NCBI GenBank assembly: GCA_963787645.1
Contig: CAWBDS010000006.1
Location: 310,001 to 374,000, forward strand
Reading direction: 5' to 3'
From: Palsa-504 sp963787645
GTDB lineage: Bacteria; Actinomycetota; Actinomycetes; Streptosporangiales; Streptosporangiaceae
DNA: 64,000 nt
In this document: one piece after another, positions 27,750 to 37,762 of the stretch
Layout of the letters: every line of letters starts with the position of its first letter
How positions within the stretch are numbered: position 1 is the first letter of the stretch
Notes under the pieces: generated by a model
What the model saw: only the letters and a program-made list of their open reading frames with translations
Told to the model about the DNA's origin: nothing
Database searches by the model: none
Made by a program: the position numbers and the translations under genes

Positions 27750-27942
27750 CCACCGGGCGAGCTGGCCGCCGGGTCGAGCCGGTCAGCCGTCTCCACATCG
27801 CCTGCACCGCCGCTGCATTGCTGTTCCAGATCGGCCTGCTTTGCTGCCAGGACGATTGGCAGAGGAGCGCAGTCATGACGAGAGAGTTCTCTGGTGCTTT
27901 CGACGGGCACCGCCTGGGAGGGGCGCACCCTGGGAGGCGATC

Positions 27943-28330
27943 ATGACGACATCGCTGTCACCTGAGCCGGCGGGGCAGCCGCCGGCGGCGGTCACCGAAG
28001 CCGGGACCGGGCACCACCGGCACCGACCGGTTGCGCAGGCCAGCGGCCGCGCTGGCCCTGTTCCTCGCGCCCTTGGGGCTGCTGATGGCCAACGCCGGTT
28101 ACGCCTGGGCCACCCGGCACGGCGGCAGCGACAAAACAGGGGCCGATCTCCTCGCGCTGGCCTGGCAGCACCCGCGCGCGCTGCGGCTGAGCCTGGCCGG
28201 CGGGTCGCTGATGATCGCCGGCTATGCCTGCTACCTGGCCGTGCTGTCCCATGACCGGGTTCGCCGCAACCGGGATCGCCGTGCTGCAGCGAAAGGGCTG
28301 GTCCGCGCGGCCAGCCGGCCCTGCTGGTGA
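27943..28330 (+). pseudogene. Small membrane protein, one frameshift
   Basis: ATG 27943 follows GGGAGGCG and gives MTTSLSPEPAGQPPAAVTEA. Near 28.02 kb the sense shifts frame to RRPAAALALFLAPLGLLMAN, then ALRLSLAGGSLMIAGYACYL, with two hydrophobic segments. The tail after 28.26 kb is basic and may be shifted again. Family not recognised. Confidence 0.5.
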
Positions 28331-28633
28331 CGCACGCCGGGCAACTCCTCACCCGGCCAGCCAGATCTGATGCAGGAGGGCACGAATGATGTGATTCTGG
28401 CTGAACGTACCGCTGATGGCGGTTGCGGTTTCCTTCGCCGCCTGGTCCGGTCCCGCTGCGGATGGTGCTCTGGCACCCGCACTGGGGATCCGCACCGGCA
28501 GACGGCTACCGCCATAAGGCTGCCGATTTGGAGCCGGTGGTTGTCCCTGCTAACGATGGGCGTCGGCGGTGACCGGGCAGCCGGGCCGGACAGGCGACCG
28601 GGTATGGCGCGTCGCGGCCTGCCGGAGACCACC
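28331..28633. other. Intergenic, possible remnant of a short membrane protein
   Basis: One frame near 28385-28500 reads FWLNVPLMAVAVSFAAWSG, like the start of small actinobacterial membrane proteins, but it has an in-frame stop just before and no end. Otherwise nothing. Confidence 0.3.
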
Positions 28634-29300
28634 ATGGTTAGTGCGGCGCGCATCCAGGCCGGCGAGCCGGGCAGCACAGAACCAGAGTGGCAGCCCGGCG
28701 GCCAGGACCTGCGGGAAGTGGCAATCCAGCTCCGGCTCCCGCTCAACGGCGGCACCGGGTTCGCGATCGCGACGGTCGTGGGTGCGCGCGGAACCGCGCT
28801 ACGGCGGCCGGGTACGGTGGTGACGCTCAGCGAGTCAGGACTGGCCATCGGAGTCAGCCCCCGCAGGCCCGCTGGACGGGGCCATCACCGACCTGGCCGC
28901 CGAGGCGCTGCGGACGGGCCGCGACCGGCTCGCCCGGCTGGACATAGATCACGAGGCTGCCAGCTACATCGGCTTATCCGGCGGGGTCAGCCTGGACGTC
29001 CATGCCACGCAGGTGCGGGCAGGCGACCCGATGTTCGGCAGCGCGCTGCGCTATCTCGACAGCGGGGCCGCGACCGTGCTGGCCATCGGCATCTGCGGCG
29101 TATCCGGTCACGTCGTGATTGGCGCGGACCGCGTCGCGGGGCGGCTCAGCTGGCCAGAACTGCCGGCGCAGTTCCTCCAGGACGCCCGGTGCATCCTGGA
29201 CTCCCACTCCCGCCGCTCAGCGCACAGGATCTGCTGTCGCGGCGGCGGAACAGGCCATGCCGACGTCCAGATCTGGATGCAGCATCACCCCGGAGTGTGA
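28634..29300 (+). pseudogene. XdhC/CoxI-like domain protein, one frameshift
   Basis: ATG 28634. The first frame gives GTGFAIATVVGARGTALRRP then GTVVTLSESGLAIG; after a shift near 28.86 kb the other frame gives PLDGAITDLAAEALRTGRDR, SYIGLSGGVSLDVHA and the rest to 29300. This matches the N-terminal XdhC domain (ATVVxxxGSAPRxPG, SGGCVE, GLxCGG), the chaperone that inserts molybdenum cofactor. The Cys positions expected in SGGCVE and CGG are not Cys here, so the domain is divergent. Confidence 0.5.
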
Positions 29301-29563
29301 CATGCGCGCGCCAGGGCCGCCGGGCATGGCCGGCGTTCGCCAGCGGCCAGACGACCCCGGGCAGCCCGCCGATGTCGCGGCGCGCCGGTCCCCCGCAGCG
29401 CCGCCGGGACGTCCGGCTGAGTCTTCACGCGATCTGCACAACGCCGGCACTGCGCATGCACGCGCGGCTGATCGGCTGTGTATGCAGATTTCTCAACGCC
29501 AGCCTGCGCGAACGAGCCTATGGGCGTCGCCGGGTGGCATCCAGGAGGGAACGGAGAACGGTT

Positions 29564-30961
29564 ATGACGCAGACGGCCACGGGAGGGATCGGAGAGCTTC
29601 GCGCGCTGATGGACGGGCCCGTCATCACGCCCGGCGATCCTGACTTCGATGACCGGCGCCGGGTGTGGAACGCGGCCATCGGGCGGCGGCCAGCGGTGAT
29701 CGCCCGCTGCGCGTCGGCCGCCGATGTGGCCGCGGCGGTCAGCTTCGCCCGCGAGCGTCGGCTGGAGATAGCGGTCCGCGGCGGCGCGCACAACATCGCG
29801 GGCACCGCCGTCTGCGAGGGCGGCCTGATGATCGACCTGAGCCTGATGACCGGGGTCACGGTCGACCCGGCGGCGCGGCGGGCCCGGGTCGGCGGCGGCG
29901 CGCTGCTGTCCGACATGGACGCGGCGACGCAAGCGCACGGGCTGGCCGTGCCCGCCGGCCTGGTCAGCCACACCGGCGTCGGCGGGCTGACCCTGGGCGG
30001 CGGCATGGGCTGGCTGACCCGGAAGTTCGGCCTGAGCATCGACAACCTGGTCTCGGCCAAGGTCGTCACCGCGGACGGGCAGGTGCGCCGGGCCGCGGCG
30101 GATGAGCACCGCGACCTGTTCTGGGCGATCCGCGGTGGGGGCGGCAACTTCGGCGTGGTGACCTGTTTCGAGTTCGAGTTGCACGAGGTGGATCCCGTGG
30201 TGCAGTTCGGGTTGTTCTTCTGGGGCCTTGATCAGGGCCCGGCCGCGCTGCGGCTGGCCCGCGAGATCACCACGGCGCTGCCGCCGGACCTTAACGTCGT
30301 GCTGGCTGCGGTGAACGCCCCGCCGGCACCGTTCGTCCCGGCCCAGCACCACCTCGCGCCGGGGTATGCCCTGCTGCTGACCGGGTTCGGGCCCGGATCA
30401 GAACACGCCGAGCTGGTCACCCGGATCCGCGAGAGCTTGCCGCCGCTGTTCAACCTGGTCACCCCGGTGCCCTACGTCGAGCTGCAGAAGCTGCTCGACG
30501 ATGCCAACGCCTGGGGCATGTACGGCTACGACAAGGGCGCATACCTCGAAGACCTGTCCAACCCGGTCATCGACATCATCACCGCGCACGTCTCACGCAA
30601 GACCTCCCCCATGTCGGTGGTGCTGTTCTACCGGCTTGACGGCGCCTACAGCCGGGTCAGCGACGAGCAGACGGCCTTCAGCGGCGGGCGCTCGCCGCGC
30701 TACGCCGCCTTCATCGTCGGCCTGGTGCCGGATGCCGGCCGCCTGGCCGCCGAACGCCGGTGGGTCCGCGACCTCTGGGAGGCCCTGCGCCCGCACGCCA
30801 TCGACGACGGGGGCGCCTACGTCAACGGCACGTCGGACTACTCCGGCGACGGGGTGCGCGGAAGCTACGGCCGCGCCAAGTACCAGCGGCTCGCCCAGAT
30901 CAAGGCCGAATACGACCCGGGCAATGTCTTCCACCTCAACGCGAACGTCCGGCCAGCTTGA
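29564..30961 (+). CDS. FAD-binding oxidoreductase (BBE-like, PCMH-type FAD domain)
   Basis: A 465-aa flavoenzyme. AVRGGAHNIAGTAVCEGGLM contains His76 of RGGxHN, the usual covalent FAD site, and GVGGLTLGGGMGWLTRKFGL is the second FAD loop. The C terminus (YGRAKYQRLAQIKAEYDPGN then VFHLNANV) is the berberine-bridge (BBE) motif. ATG 29564 follows GGAGGGAACGGAGAACGG; the frame is open far upstream to 28370 only as a shadow. Cytosolic, substrate unknown. Intact. Confidence 0.92.
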   Translation: MTQTATGGIGELRALMDGPVITPGDPDFDDRRRVWNAAIGRRPAVIARCASAADVAAAVSFARERRLEIAVRGGAHNIAGTAVCEGGLMIDLSLMTGVTVDPAARRARVGGGALLSDMDAATQAHGLAVPAGLVSHTGVGGLTLGGGMGWLTRKFGLSIDNLVSAKVVTADGQVRRAAADEHRDLFWAIRGGGGNFGVVTCFEFELHEVDPVVQFGLFFWGLDQGPAALRLAREITTALPPDLNVVLAAVNAPPAPFVPAQHHLAPGYALLLTGFGPGSEHAELVTRIRESLPPLFNLVTPVPYVELQKLLDDANAWGMYGYDKGAYLEDLSNPVIDIITAHVSRKTSPMSVVLFYRLDGAYSRVSDEQTAFSGGRSPRYAAFIVGLVPDAGRLAAERRWVRDLWEALRPHAIDDGGAYVNGTSDYSGDGVRGSYGRAKYQRLAQIKAEYDPGNVFHLNANVRPA

Positions 30962-30979
30962 GGGCCGATTGGAGGCATT

Positions 30980-31458
30980 ATGAGCAACCGGAAGCGCCCG
31001 TTCTCGCGGGCGTCCACCACCTCAAGCTGCCGGTCACCGACCTGGCCAGGTCGCGCGAGTGGTACCGCAGCCGCCGGGGCTACCAGGTGCAGATGGAGTT
31101 CGTCGAGCAGGGCCGGCTGATGGGTTACGGGCTATCTCATCCCAACGGAGGGCCGATGCTAGGCCTGCGGCTCGACCCCGAACGGGCTCGGGCAGCAGCG
31201 GGATTTGACTACTTCGCCATCGGCGTTCCGGACAAGGAGGCGATCGACCAGCTCGCAGACCGGCTGACCGCGCTGGGTGAACAGCACGCCGGGGTGCACT
31301 GGGCCAGCATCGGCTGGATCCTGCCCGAACTGCATGACCCTGACGGCCACGAGGTCCGTTTCTACACCGTCGAGCACCACACTGACCTGCCCGGGCGGCA
31401 CGGTTACCACGATCACGGACCCGTGGGAAAGCGTGCGGCGCCGCGAACGGGCCGGTAG
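30980..31458 (+). pseudogene. VOC-family protein, frameshift near its start
   Basis: ATG 30980 follows GGAGGC but leaves the reading frame after seven codons. From about 31.00 kb another frame reads VHHLKLPVTDLARSREWYRS, GFDYFAIGVPDKEAIDQLAD, then LHDPDGHEVRFYTVEHH to 31458, a single VOC domain of about 150 aa. It lies 18 bases after the FAD oxidoreductase and is probably in its operon. Confidence 0.75.
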
Positions 31459-31548
31459 CTGACCGCCGCTGCGTTCCCACCGGCACGTCATTCCCCAGGT
31501 GGAGCTGGGCATGTTGCCCGGCTCTGACGCCTCGAAGGAGGGCGGATC

Positions 31549-32509
31549 ATGATCGGATCCATCGTGATGGCCTCGCGCCTGCGGCAGCCGGACCGCGGCC
31601 AGGCAGCACTGACCGGCGGTGCCGAAGGCCGGGCCGCAGTCAAGTTGCTCCGCCAGCTCGGCGACCGCGACTGGCAGCGGCCCACCGACTGCGCCGAGTG
31701 GGACGTGCGCACGCTGGTCTCGCACCTGGTCGCCCAGTGCGAAGACGGCCTCCGCCTCGGTATCATGCTTTGCCGGGAACTGGCCGAACGATGCCATTAC
31801 CGGGACAAGATCGCCGTGGACGCGCATGGCCGCCCAGGTCGACGACCATCGTTCCGAGGCGGGACCTGCACTGGCCGAGCGCTTCGCGGTGCTGTGGCCC
31901 CGCGCCGTCCAGGCCCGACGGCGCAGACCCGGGGCGCTGCGCCGGATCACGATCAGCAGCGGCGTGCCCGGCATGCCCCGGTTCAGCATCGGCCACCTGG
32001 TCGACATCATCTACAACCGCGACCTGTGGATGCACCGCCTGGACCTAGCCCGGGCGACACGGCAGCCGTTCACGGTCGGCGGCCACGACCGGCAGGTCGT
32101 CGAGCAGGTCGTCCGCGACCTGGCGCTCGGCTGGCCGGCGGCGCCGATCGCGCTGGAGCTCACCGGCCGCGCGGGCGGCGCATGGCTGATCGGATCCGGG
32201 GAACCGGCGGCGTTCGTCCGAGCCGATGCCGTGACATTCATGCGCTCGCTGGCCGGCCGGGACAACGACCGGGAGTTCGAACTCATCGGCGGGGACCGAC
32301 CCGTCCTTCCGCTGCTCAGCCGGGCCATGATCCTTACTAGGGATTCGTCCCGGAGTACCGATCGCGTCCCTGCCATCGCACTACCCGGGTCCGCGCGTCG
32401 GCGGGCGGGACAGCGAGGCTCCTCCGGGGAGGAAGACGCCCCGGATGCCACGCTCAGCACACTGGAGTTCTTCACGCGGCTGGCGGTGGGCCCGGGCTGC
32501 GGCGCCTGA
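31549..32509 (+). pseudogene. Maleylpyruvate isomerase/mycothiol-dependent enzyme family protein, one frameshift
   Basis: ATG 31549 has GAGGGCGGA upstream. The N-terminal four-helix part (VKLLRQLGDRDWQRPTDCAE, DVRTLVSHLVAQCEDGLR) is in one frame. Near 31.83 kb the sense moves to the frame MAAQVDDHRSEAGPALAERF, then GHLVDIIYNRDLWMHRLDLA with the second-domain motifs. WDVRTLVSHL and HRLDL provide the conserved metal-binding histidines of this DinB-like mycothiol-dependent family. The last 50 residues look unnatural. Confidence 0.7.
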
Positions 32510-32592
32510 TCGGCGCCGAACGGCAGCGGTGTGCCCGCAGGGCCTGGCATCTGGCCTTCGCCGTGATCGAAACGGCTGGACCACAGGCCGAG

Positions 32593-32973
32593 CTAAGTGG
32601 GCTCTGCGCAGGGCGGGCAGTAGCGTGTCTCGGGGACGGCGGCGAGCAGCTCAGGCGGGAGCGGTGCTCGGCATTGCTCGCAGCGGCCGAAATTGCCGGA
32701 CGCGAGCCGGCTTAGTGCTTCCTCGATGCCGACGAGATTCCTGCGGGCATCGACCGTTCTGCGGAGCAGGCGGCGTGCCTCTTGTGTCTCCATGCTGCGG
32801 TCCCGCGCGTCCGGCACAGCGGCGGCGTGGTGGTAGGCCAGCGACAGTTCGGTGATTTCCTGCAGCCGTGCCCGCCACCGGTCTTCCAGCAGCGCCCGCC
32901 AGCGCGGGCCGCCGGCTCCAGCGGGCGGCGCCGGCACGGTGGCCGCGGGCTCGGCGTGGTCTTCCTTGAGCAT
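32593..32973 (-). CDS. TraR/DksA-type zinc-finger protein
   Basis: A 126-aa protein: a helical coiled N-terminal part and a C4 zinc finger, CEQC (C98, C101) and CPPC (C119, C122). DksA-like proteins bind RNA polymerase in the secondary channel and modulate stress transcription. ATG 32973 has GGAAGG six bases upstream. Intact. A perfect GC hairpin separates it from the gene upstream. Confidence 0.88.
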   Translation of the reverse strand: MLKEDHAEPAATVPAPPAGAGGPRWRALLEDRWRARLQEITELSLAYHHAAAVPDARDRSMETQEARRLLRRTVDARRNLVGIEEALSRLASGNFGRCEQCRAPLPPELLAAVPETRYCPPCAEPT

Positions 32974-33045
32974 TGACCTTCCTGTCCCTGGGGAGAGCTC
33001 GCGTGTTCCTCACCCGGTAATCCGGGCAGGACATCGGAGCGCAGG

Positions 33046-33079
33046 CCGGCCGGGCGGGCCAGCCGGTCCGCCCGGCCGG
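33046..33079 (-). terminator. Perfect 12-bp GC hairpin between two minus-strand genes
   Basis: CCGGCCGGGCGG, ten-base loop, CCGCCCGGCCGG. It lies downstream of the 33169-33405 frame and upstream of the TraR/DksA gene. Confidence 0.55.
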
Positions 33080-33168
33080 GAGCACGGCGGCTGCGGGGCC
33101 GCTGGACGCATACAACGCCGAACGCCCGCGAACGGGTCCGCGGTGCTCGGCGATCAGATTACTTCCGG

Positions 33169-33405
33169 TCATCTCGTCTCGCCCTCGCGGCCGGTGCTCT
33201 GCTCCCAGTGCACCCGGCGGCCGTGCTCGTCGGGTGCAGCTGCCGTGGTGACGGTATGGAGATGACCGGCTGCTGTCGCACCACGCCGGGACGGCGATCG
33301 CGAAGGCAGCCTTTCCCGCCGCCCGCATCCCAGGGCTCCTGACATAGAGCCTGGCGCCGGGGTGGTTGTGGCGGGCTGATCTGCAATTTCGAGCGTGTCG
33401 CTCAT
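33169..33405 (-). CDS. Hypothetical 78-aa protein
   Basis: Start ATG 33405 with AGGA four bases upstream; a hydrophilic, Arg/Ala-rich product with no family markers. It abuts the transposon to its right, so its promoter may have been replaced. Weak call. Confidence 0.35.
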   Translation of the reverse strand: MSDTLEIADQPATTTPAPGSMSGALGCGRRERLPSRSPSRRGATAAGHLHTVTTAAAPDEHGRRVHWEQSTGREGETR

Positions 33406-33419
33406 GTCCTGTGCGTCCG

Positions 33420-35745
33420 GTTCGTGAGAAAATCTTTACAAGGTAACCGGCCGGGCGGGAGGGGTGGATGATGGCTCGTATGCTCAGCCAGCTGCCTCTC
33501 CCGTTGCTGCCCGCCGGGGCGGCCGAGATCGCGCCGGGCGTGGGTTTTGCGGCTGGTGATGAGGGCGGGCTGGTGATCGTGCACGGGCTGGCCACCTTCG
33601 CGTGGGATGCCGGGGACGAGGCCGGGCGGCGGCTGGCGGCGGTGCAGCTGGTCCGGCTGCGCGCCGCGTCGCAGGGCCAGGTAGCGGAGGCGTTCGGGGT
33701 GGACCCGGCCACGATCTGGCGGTGGGATCATGCGCTGGCCGCGGACGGGGTGGCCGGGCTGGTCCCGGCCCGGCCGGGCCCGAAGGGGGCCTCGAAGCTG
33801 ACGCCGCAGCTGACGGCGCGGATCGCCGGGCTGGATGCGGCGGGGGCGACCCTGCGCCAGATCGCTGCGGCGACCGGGGTGTCGACGTTCAGCGTGCGCA
33901 ACGCGCTGGGCCGGGTCGCGTCCGGCGGACGGCCAGCGGCCGGGGCCGGCGACGACAGCGCCGGGCGGGACGCCGGGGACGGTGACGCAGGCCAGGGCGC
34001 GGTGGTGCCGGTGCTGCCGGATCCGGTGCCGCGGGAGGGCGAGCGGGTGCTGGCCCGGTGGGGGCTGCTGGGTGAGGGCGCCGTCCCGGTATTCGCGCCC
34101 GGTGCCCGGTATCCGCTGGCCGGGCTGCTGCTGGCGCTGCCTGCCCTGGAGGCCGCCGGCCTGCTGGCGGCGGCCCGGGAGGTCTACGGCCGGCTCAGGG
34201 ACGGGTTCTACGGGCTGACCTCGACGCTGCTGACCGTGGTGTTCCTGGCGCTGGCCGGGGAGCCGCGGGCCGAGGGCGCCACCCGGGTCCCGCCGGCCGC
34301 GCTGGGCCGGGTGCTGGGCCTGGACCGGGCCCCGGAGGTCAAGACGATCCGCCGCAAGCTCGGCGAGCTCGCCGCCGCGGGCAAGGCCGCCGAGCTGGTG
34401 ATGGCGCTGGCCCGCCGCCACGCCGCCGCCCGGCCCGATGCGATCGGATTTCTCTACGCGGACGGGCACGCCCGCGTCTACTTCGGGACACGGCAGGTGC
34501 AGAAGACGCACGTGGCGCGGCTGAAGTTCCCCGCCGCCGCGACGATGGAGACCTGGGTCACCGACCAGGACGGCGATCCGGTGTTCATGGTCGTCGCCGA
34601 GCCGTCGGATTCGCTGGCCGGCGAGCTGCGCCGCCTGCTCCCCGCGCTGCGCGCCATCGTGGGCCAGGGGCGGCAGGTGACGGTGTGCTTTGACCGGGGC
34701 GGCTGGTCCCCGGCCCTGTTCGCGGACATCACCGCCGCCGGATTCGACGTACTGACCTGGCGCAAGGGTCCGGCCCCCGACCTTCCCGCCGGCCAGTTCA
34801 CCACGATCACGTGCACCGACGACCGCGGCCGGGCCCATGAGTACGAGCTCGCCGACTCGACCGTGGAGCTGGGCATCAGCGACGGGCCGCGCAAGGGCCA
34901 GACGGTGACGCTGCGGCAGGTCACCCGCCGCGTCCCCGCCAAGTCCGGCGCCACCCGGCAGATCCACGCGCTGACCTCGCGCACCGACCTGACCCCCGGG
35001 GAGGTCTGCTGGCGCCTGTCGTCGCGGTGGCGGGAAGAGAACTACTTCCGCTACGCCCGCACCCGGTTCGCCCTGGACGCCCTCGACTCCTACGCCGCCA
35101 CCCCGGATGACCCCGACCGGATGGTGCCCAACCCGGCCAAAAAGACCGCGGCCGCCCGCGTCCGGGCCGCCGAGCAGGCCATCACCGCCGCCGAGACGGC
35201 CCGGGACGCCGCGCTGCTCCAGCTGCGCAGCCCCGCCCCCGGCCAGGCCGCCTACCTCACCAACCAGGTGATCAACGCCCTGGACGCCCCCGTCGAGGCC
35301 GCCTGGCACGACCTGGACGAAGCCGGGCAGGCCGCGGCGGCCGTCCCGGCCCGGATCCCGCTTGGCACCCTCGCCCCGGAACATGGTCTGCCTGGACGCC
35401 GAGACCAAGCAGATCACCCACGCCATCCGGATGGCCGCATACAACGCTCAAACCCTCCTGGCCCGCAGCCTGGACGGGCACTACGCCCGTGCCGGCGACG
35501 AGGCATACGCGCTGATCCGCGAGGCCCTCACCACCTCCGGCGACATCTGCCCCGGCGACGGCGAACTGCTCATCCGGCTCGACCCGCTCACCGCGCCCCG
35601 GCGCACCCAGGCCCTCGCCGCGCTCTGCGACCAGCTCACCGCCGCCGGCACCTGCTATCCCGGCACCGGCCTCGTCCTACGCTACGAGGTCAAATCCCGC
35701 CCAAGCCCTGCATAAAAGATCTCCCTATGTCGGGAGTCCTGCATC
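33420..35745. mobile_element. Transposon with one DDE-type transposase, approximate ends
   Basis: The single large transposase gene fills the region. Imperfect inverted repeats may exist around AAAATCTTTACAAGG on the left (about 33429) and AGATCTTTTATGCAGG on the right complement (about 35725), but I could not fix the exact ends or a target duplication, so the limits are approximate. Confidence 0.6.
33468..35715 (+). pseudogene. Transposase of uncertain family, one frameshift
   Basis: ATG 33468 follows GGGAGGGG. N-terminal helix-turn-helix motifs (QGQVAEAFGVDPATIWRWDH, TLRQIAAATGVSTFSVRNAL), then a large catalytic part: FLYADGHARVYFGTRQVQKT, VTVCFDRGGWSPALF, WREENYFRYARTRFALDALD. Asp and Glu in these blocks would form the DDE triad. 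Near 35.38 kb the frame shifts to MVCLDAETKQITHAIRMAAY and ends at 35715. It is about 750 aa and belongs to a group of long DDE transposases that I cannot name surely. Confidence 0.8.
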
Positions 35746-36022
35746 CCTGTGATGAACGCGCTGAACTCATCCGTCATCCACGCGCCACATCCGGCACACA
35801 GCTTCTCCACGTGCCCCCTCCTGGATGAGACCGGACTGCGGTCAGTTCTCCGCCCGCGGCGCCGCTGCCCGGGTGGAGACCGTCATGTGATACCAGCCAG
35901 CCGAGGTGAGAATGAGCGAGCCAGCAGGCGAGCGTGGCACGAGGCGGGCTCTCGCCGCCAGTGCCAGCATGACCGCGGGAGCAGGGCACGGACGGCCGTC
36001 CGGCGGATTCGTGCTGCTGCGG
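35716..36022. other. Intergenic, 307 bp, nothing recognised
   Basis: Contains the right end of the transposon and the 3' end of the universal stress gene; no credible gene. Confidence 0.4.
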
Positions 36023-36553
36023 TCACCGGCCGGCGGTCAGCTCGCCCGCGGTCAGGCCGCGGTGCCGGAACGCCCAGCCGTGCAGGCCGTGGCCGGCTTC
36101 CAGCTCCAGCGACGACGGGGGTATAGCCAGGACCGGGCAGGCCGCGCGGGCCACGCAGTACCGGCTTACGTACCCGCCGGCGATGCGGCCCGCGGTCCCG
36201 CGCAGGCCCGCCCCGACCACCAGCAGGTCACCGACCCGGCTCGCCGCGTGGATCAGGACCGGGCCGGCCTGGCCACGGACCACCACCGGTTCGGCGGCCA
36301 CATCGGCTGGCAGGCCGCCGCACGCCGCGTTCACCGCATCATCGAGGCGATCCCGCGCGGCCTGCTCCCATTCGCGGCGCAGCCAAGGCGATGGGCAGCG
36401 CAGGTCGGCGTGCTCTCCGCCGGGCGGCAGCCAGGCCAGGACGAGGATCAGCGCGGCGAGGTGGCCGCGGGCCAGCGCCGCGGCGTAACGCAGCGCGGGC
36501 AGGTTCCGCGGCGAACCGCTCACCCCGGTGATGACGCGGTGAATCGCGGACAT
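36023..36553 (-). CDS. Universal stress protein (UspA family)
   Basis: A 176-aa single USP domain: MSAIHRVITGVSGSPRNLPA, LRYAAALARGHLAALILVLA, and the ATP-binding loop LLVVGAGLRGTAGRIAGGYV, then SRYCVARAACPVLAIP. The G-2x-G-9x-G(S) loop is present (GAGLRG...GGYVS), so nucleotide binding is likely. ATG 36553 has AGGAGG six bases upstream. The last 20 residues are beyond the domain. Intact. Confidence 0.9.
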   Translation of the reverse strand: MSAIHRVITGVSGSPRNLPALRYAAALARGHLAALILVLAWLPPGGEHADLRCPSPWLRREWEQAARDRLDDAVNAACGGLPADVAAEPVVVRGQAGPVLIHAASRVGDLLVVGAGLRGTAGRIAGGYVSRYCVARAACPVLAIPPSSLELEAGHGLHGWAFRHRGLTAGELTAGR

Positions 36554-36861
36554 GCCAGGCCTCCTAACCGGGGATCAGCGGCGCCAGGCTCGTGTTCTTC
36601 GGGGCGCATCGCGTTTCCAGCTTGTCGCGGCGGCCGGTCGCTGGCGCGTATTACGGCGCGGCCGGGACATTGCCTCGGCCGCGCCGCGGCCTGCGCGGGC
36701 CCGTCCGGGCCGGCAGGGCCGTCTGGACCGGCGGCAGACCGGGGCTGCTGCGGCCGCCGCGTGTTGTCGCGGTGCGGGCCGAGCAGCAGGATGCACACGA
36801 TGGCGAGCGCGGCGCCGAAGCTGATCCACGGTGCCGCGACAAGCGCGTCGCTCACGGTCAT
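36520..36861 (-). CDS. Small membrane protein, paralogue of 25405-25524
   Basis: MTVSDALVAAPWISFGAALA and IVCILLLGPHR form one membrane segment. The remainder is Pro/Ala-rich and overlaps the start of the stress protein by 34 bases, so the true stop may be earlier and lost by an indel. ATG 36861 has GGGGCGGAA upstream. Confidence 0.45.
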   Translation of the reverse strand: MTVSDALVAAPWISFGAALAIVCILLLGPHRDNTRRPQQPRSAAGPDGPAGPDGPAQAAARPRQCPGRAVIRASDRPPRQAGNAMRPEEHEPGAADPRLGGLACPRFTASSPG

Positions 36862-37066
36862 CCGTTCCGCCCCTTGCCTGACGGGATCTGCCTGTCATCC
36901 AGTGCATCCTCCGGGCGTGCGGGCGCGGTGAAGGGGACATGGTGACGGGATGAAGGCGCGGGGCGGCTGGCCTGGTGGCGGCGCTCAGGGCAGGATCATG
37001 GGAAACATGCCCGGCGGCGGGCATCACGGGCCGGGTGGCCGGCCGGAGGAAGGCGGGTGGGTCGCG

Positions 37067-37762
37067 ATGGCGGCGACGGTGCTGGTCGTGGAGGACGAGC
37101 GCAAGCTGCGGGACCTGGTCCGGTCTTACCTGGAGCGGGCCGGGTTCACGGTGCTGTCGACCGGGTCGGGCGCGGAGGCGATCACGATGGCGGCCGCGGC
37201 CGCGCCGGACCTGGTGGTGCTCGATCTGGGCCTGCCCGACGTGCCGGGCGAGACGGTCGCCCGGGAGGTGCGCGCCGCCGCGGCCGTGCCGATCTTGATG
37301 CTGACCGCGAAAAGCGCGGAGGAAGACCGGATCCGCGGCCTCGAGCTAGGCGCCGATGACTATGTGACCAAGCCGTTCAGCCCGCGGGAACTGGTGCTGC
37401 GGGTGCAGGCGATCCTGCGGCGCGGCGGCCCGGCCGCCGCTCACGGCGTGGCCGGCTACGGCGGGGGCGAGCTGGTGATCGATGAGCCGCGGCGTGCCGC
37501 GACGGTGCGCGGGACGGCGGCGGACCTGACCCCGACCGAGTGGGGCATCCTGGTCGCGCTGGCCACCGTCCCGGGCCGGGTGTACTCGCGCTTCGAGCTG
37601 ATCAACCGGGTGCGAGGGTATGAGTTCGAGGGATATGAGCGCACCATCGACTCGCACGTGAAGAACCTGCGCCGCAAGATCGAGGACGATCCGGCCAGCC
37701 CGCGGATCATCCAGACCGTGCTGGGCAGCGGGTACCGGCTGGGCCTGGCCCGCGATGACTGA
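37067..37762 (+). CDS. OmpR-family response regulator (MprA-like)
   Basis: About 231 aa. The receiver domain has phospho-acceptor D53 (LVVLDLGLP), acidic pair VVEDE and VTKPFSP with the conserved Lys near 102. The winged-helix domain ends RTIDSHVKNLRRKIEDDPAS, then GSGYRLG. The frame opens at 36950; ATG 37067 gives the normal receiver start. Its stop overlaps the kinase start by eight bases. With kinase and HtrA downstream it recalls mycobacterial mprA-mprB-pepD. Confidence 0.93.
   Translation: MAATVLVVEDERKLRDLVRSYLERAGFTVLSTGSGAEAITMAAAAAPDLVVLDLGLPDVPGETVAREVRAAAAVPILMLTAKSAEEDRIRGLELGADDYVTKPFSPRELVLRVQAILRRGGPAAAHGVAGYGGGELVIDEPRRAATVRGTAADLTPTEWGILVALATVPGRVYSRFELINRVRGYEFEGYERTIDSHVKNLRRKIEDDPASPRIIQTVLGSGYRLGLARDD

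Noticed and set aside
28370..30961. 863-codon open frame
   Set aside because: Only the part from ATG 29564 is a recognised protein; the upstream part mixes frames of the XdhC-like gene.
33402..35444. 680-codon antisense frame in the 33.4-35.7 kb transposon
   Set aside because: Gly/Arg-rich, no family motif, and opposite to a transposase with clear motifs; typical high-GC shadow.
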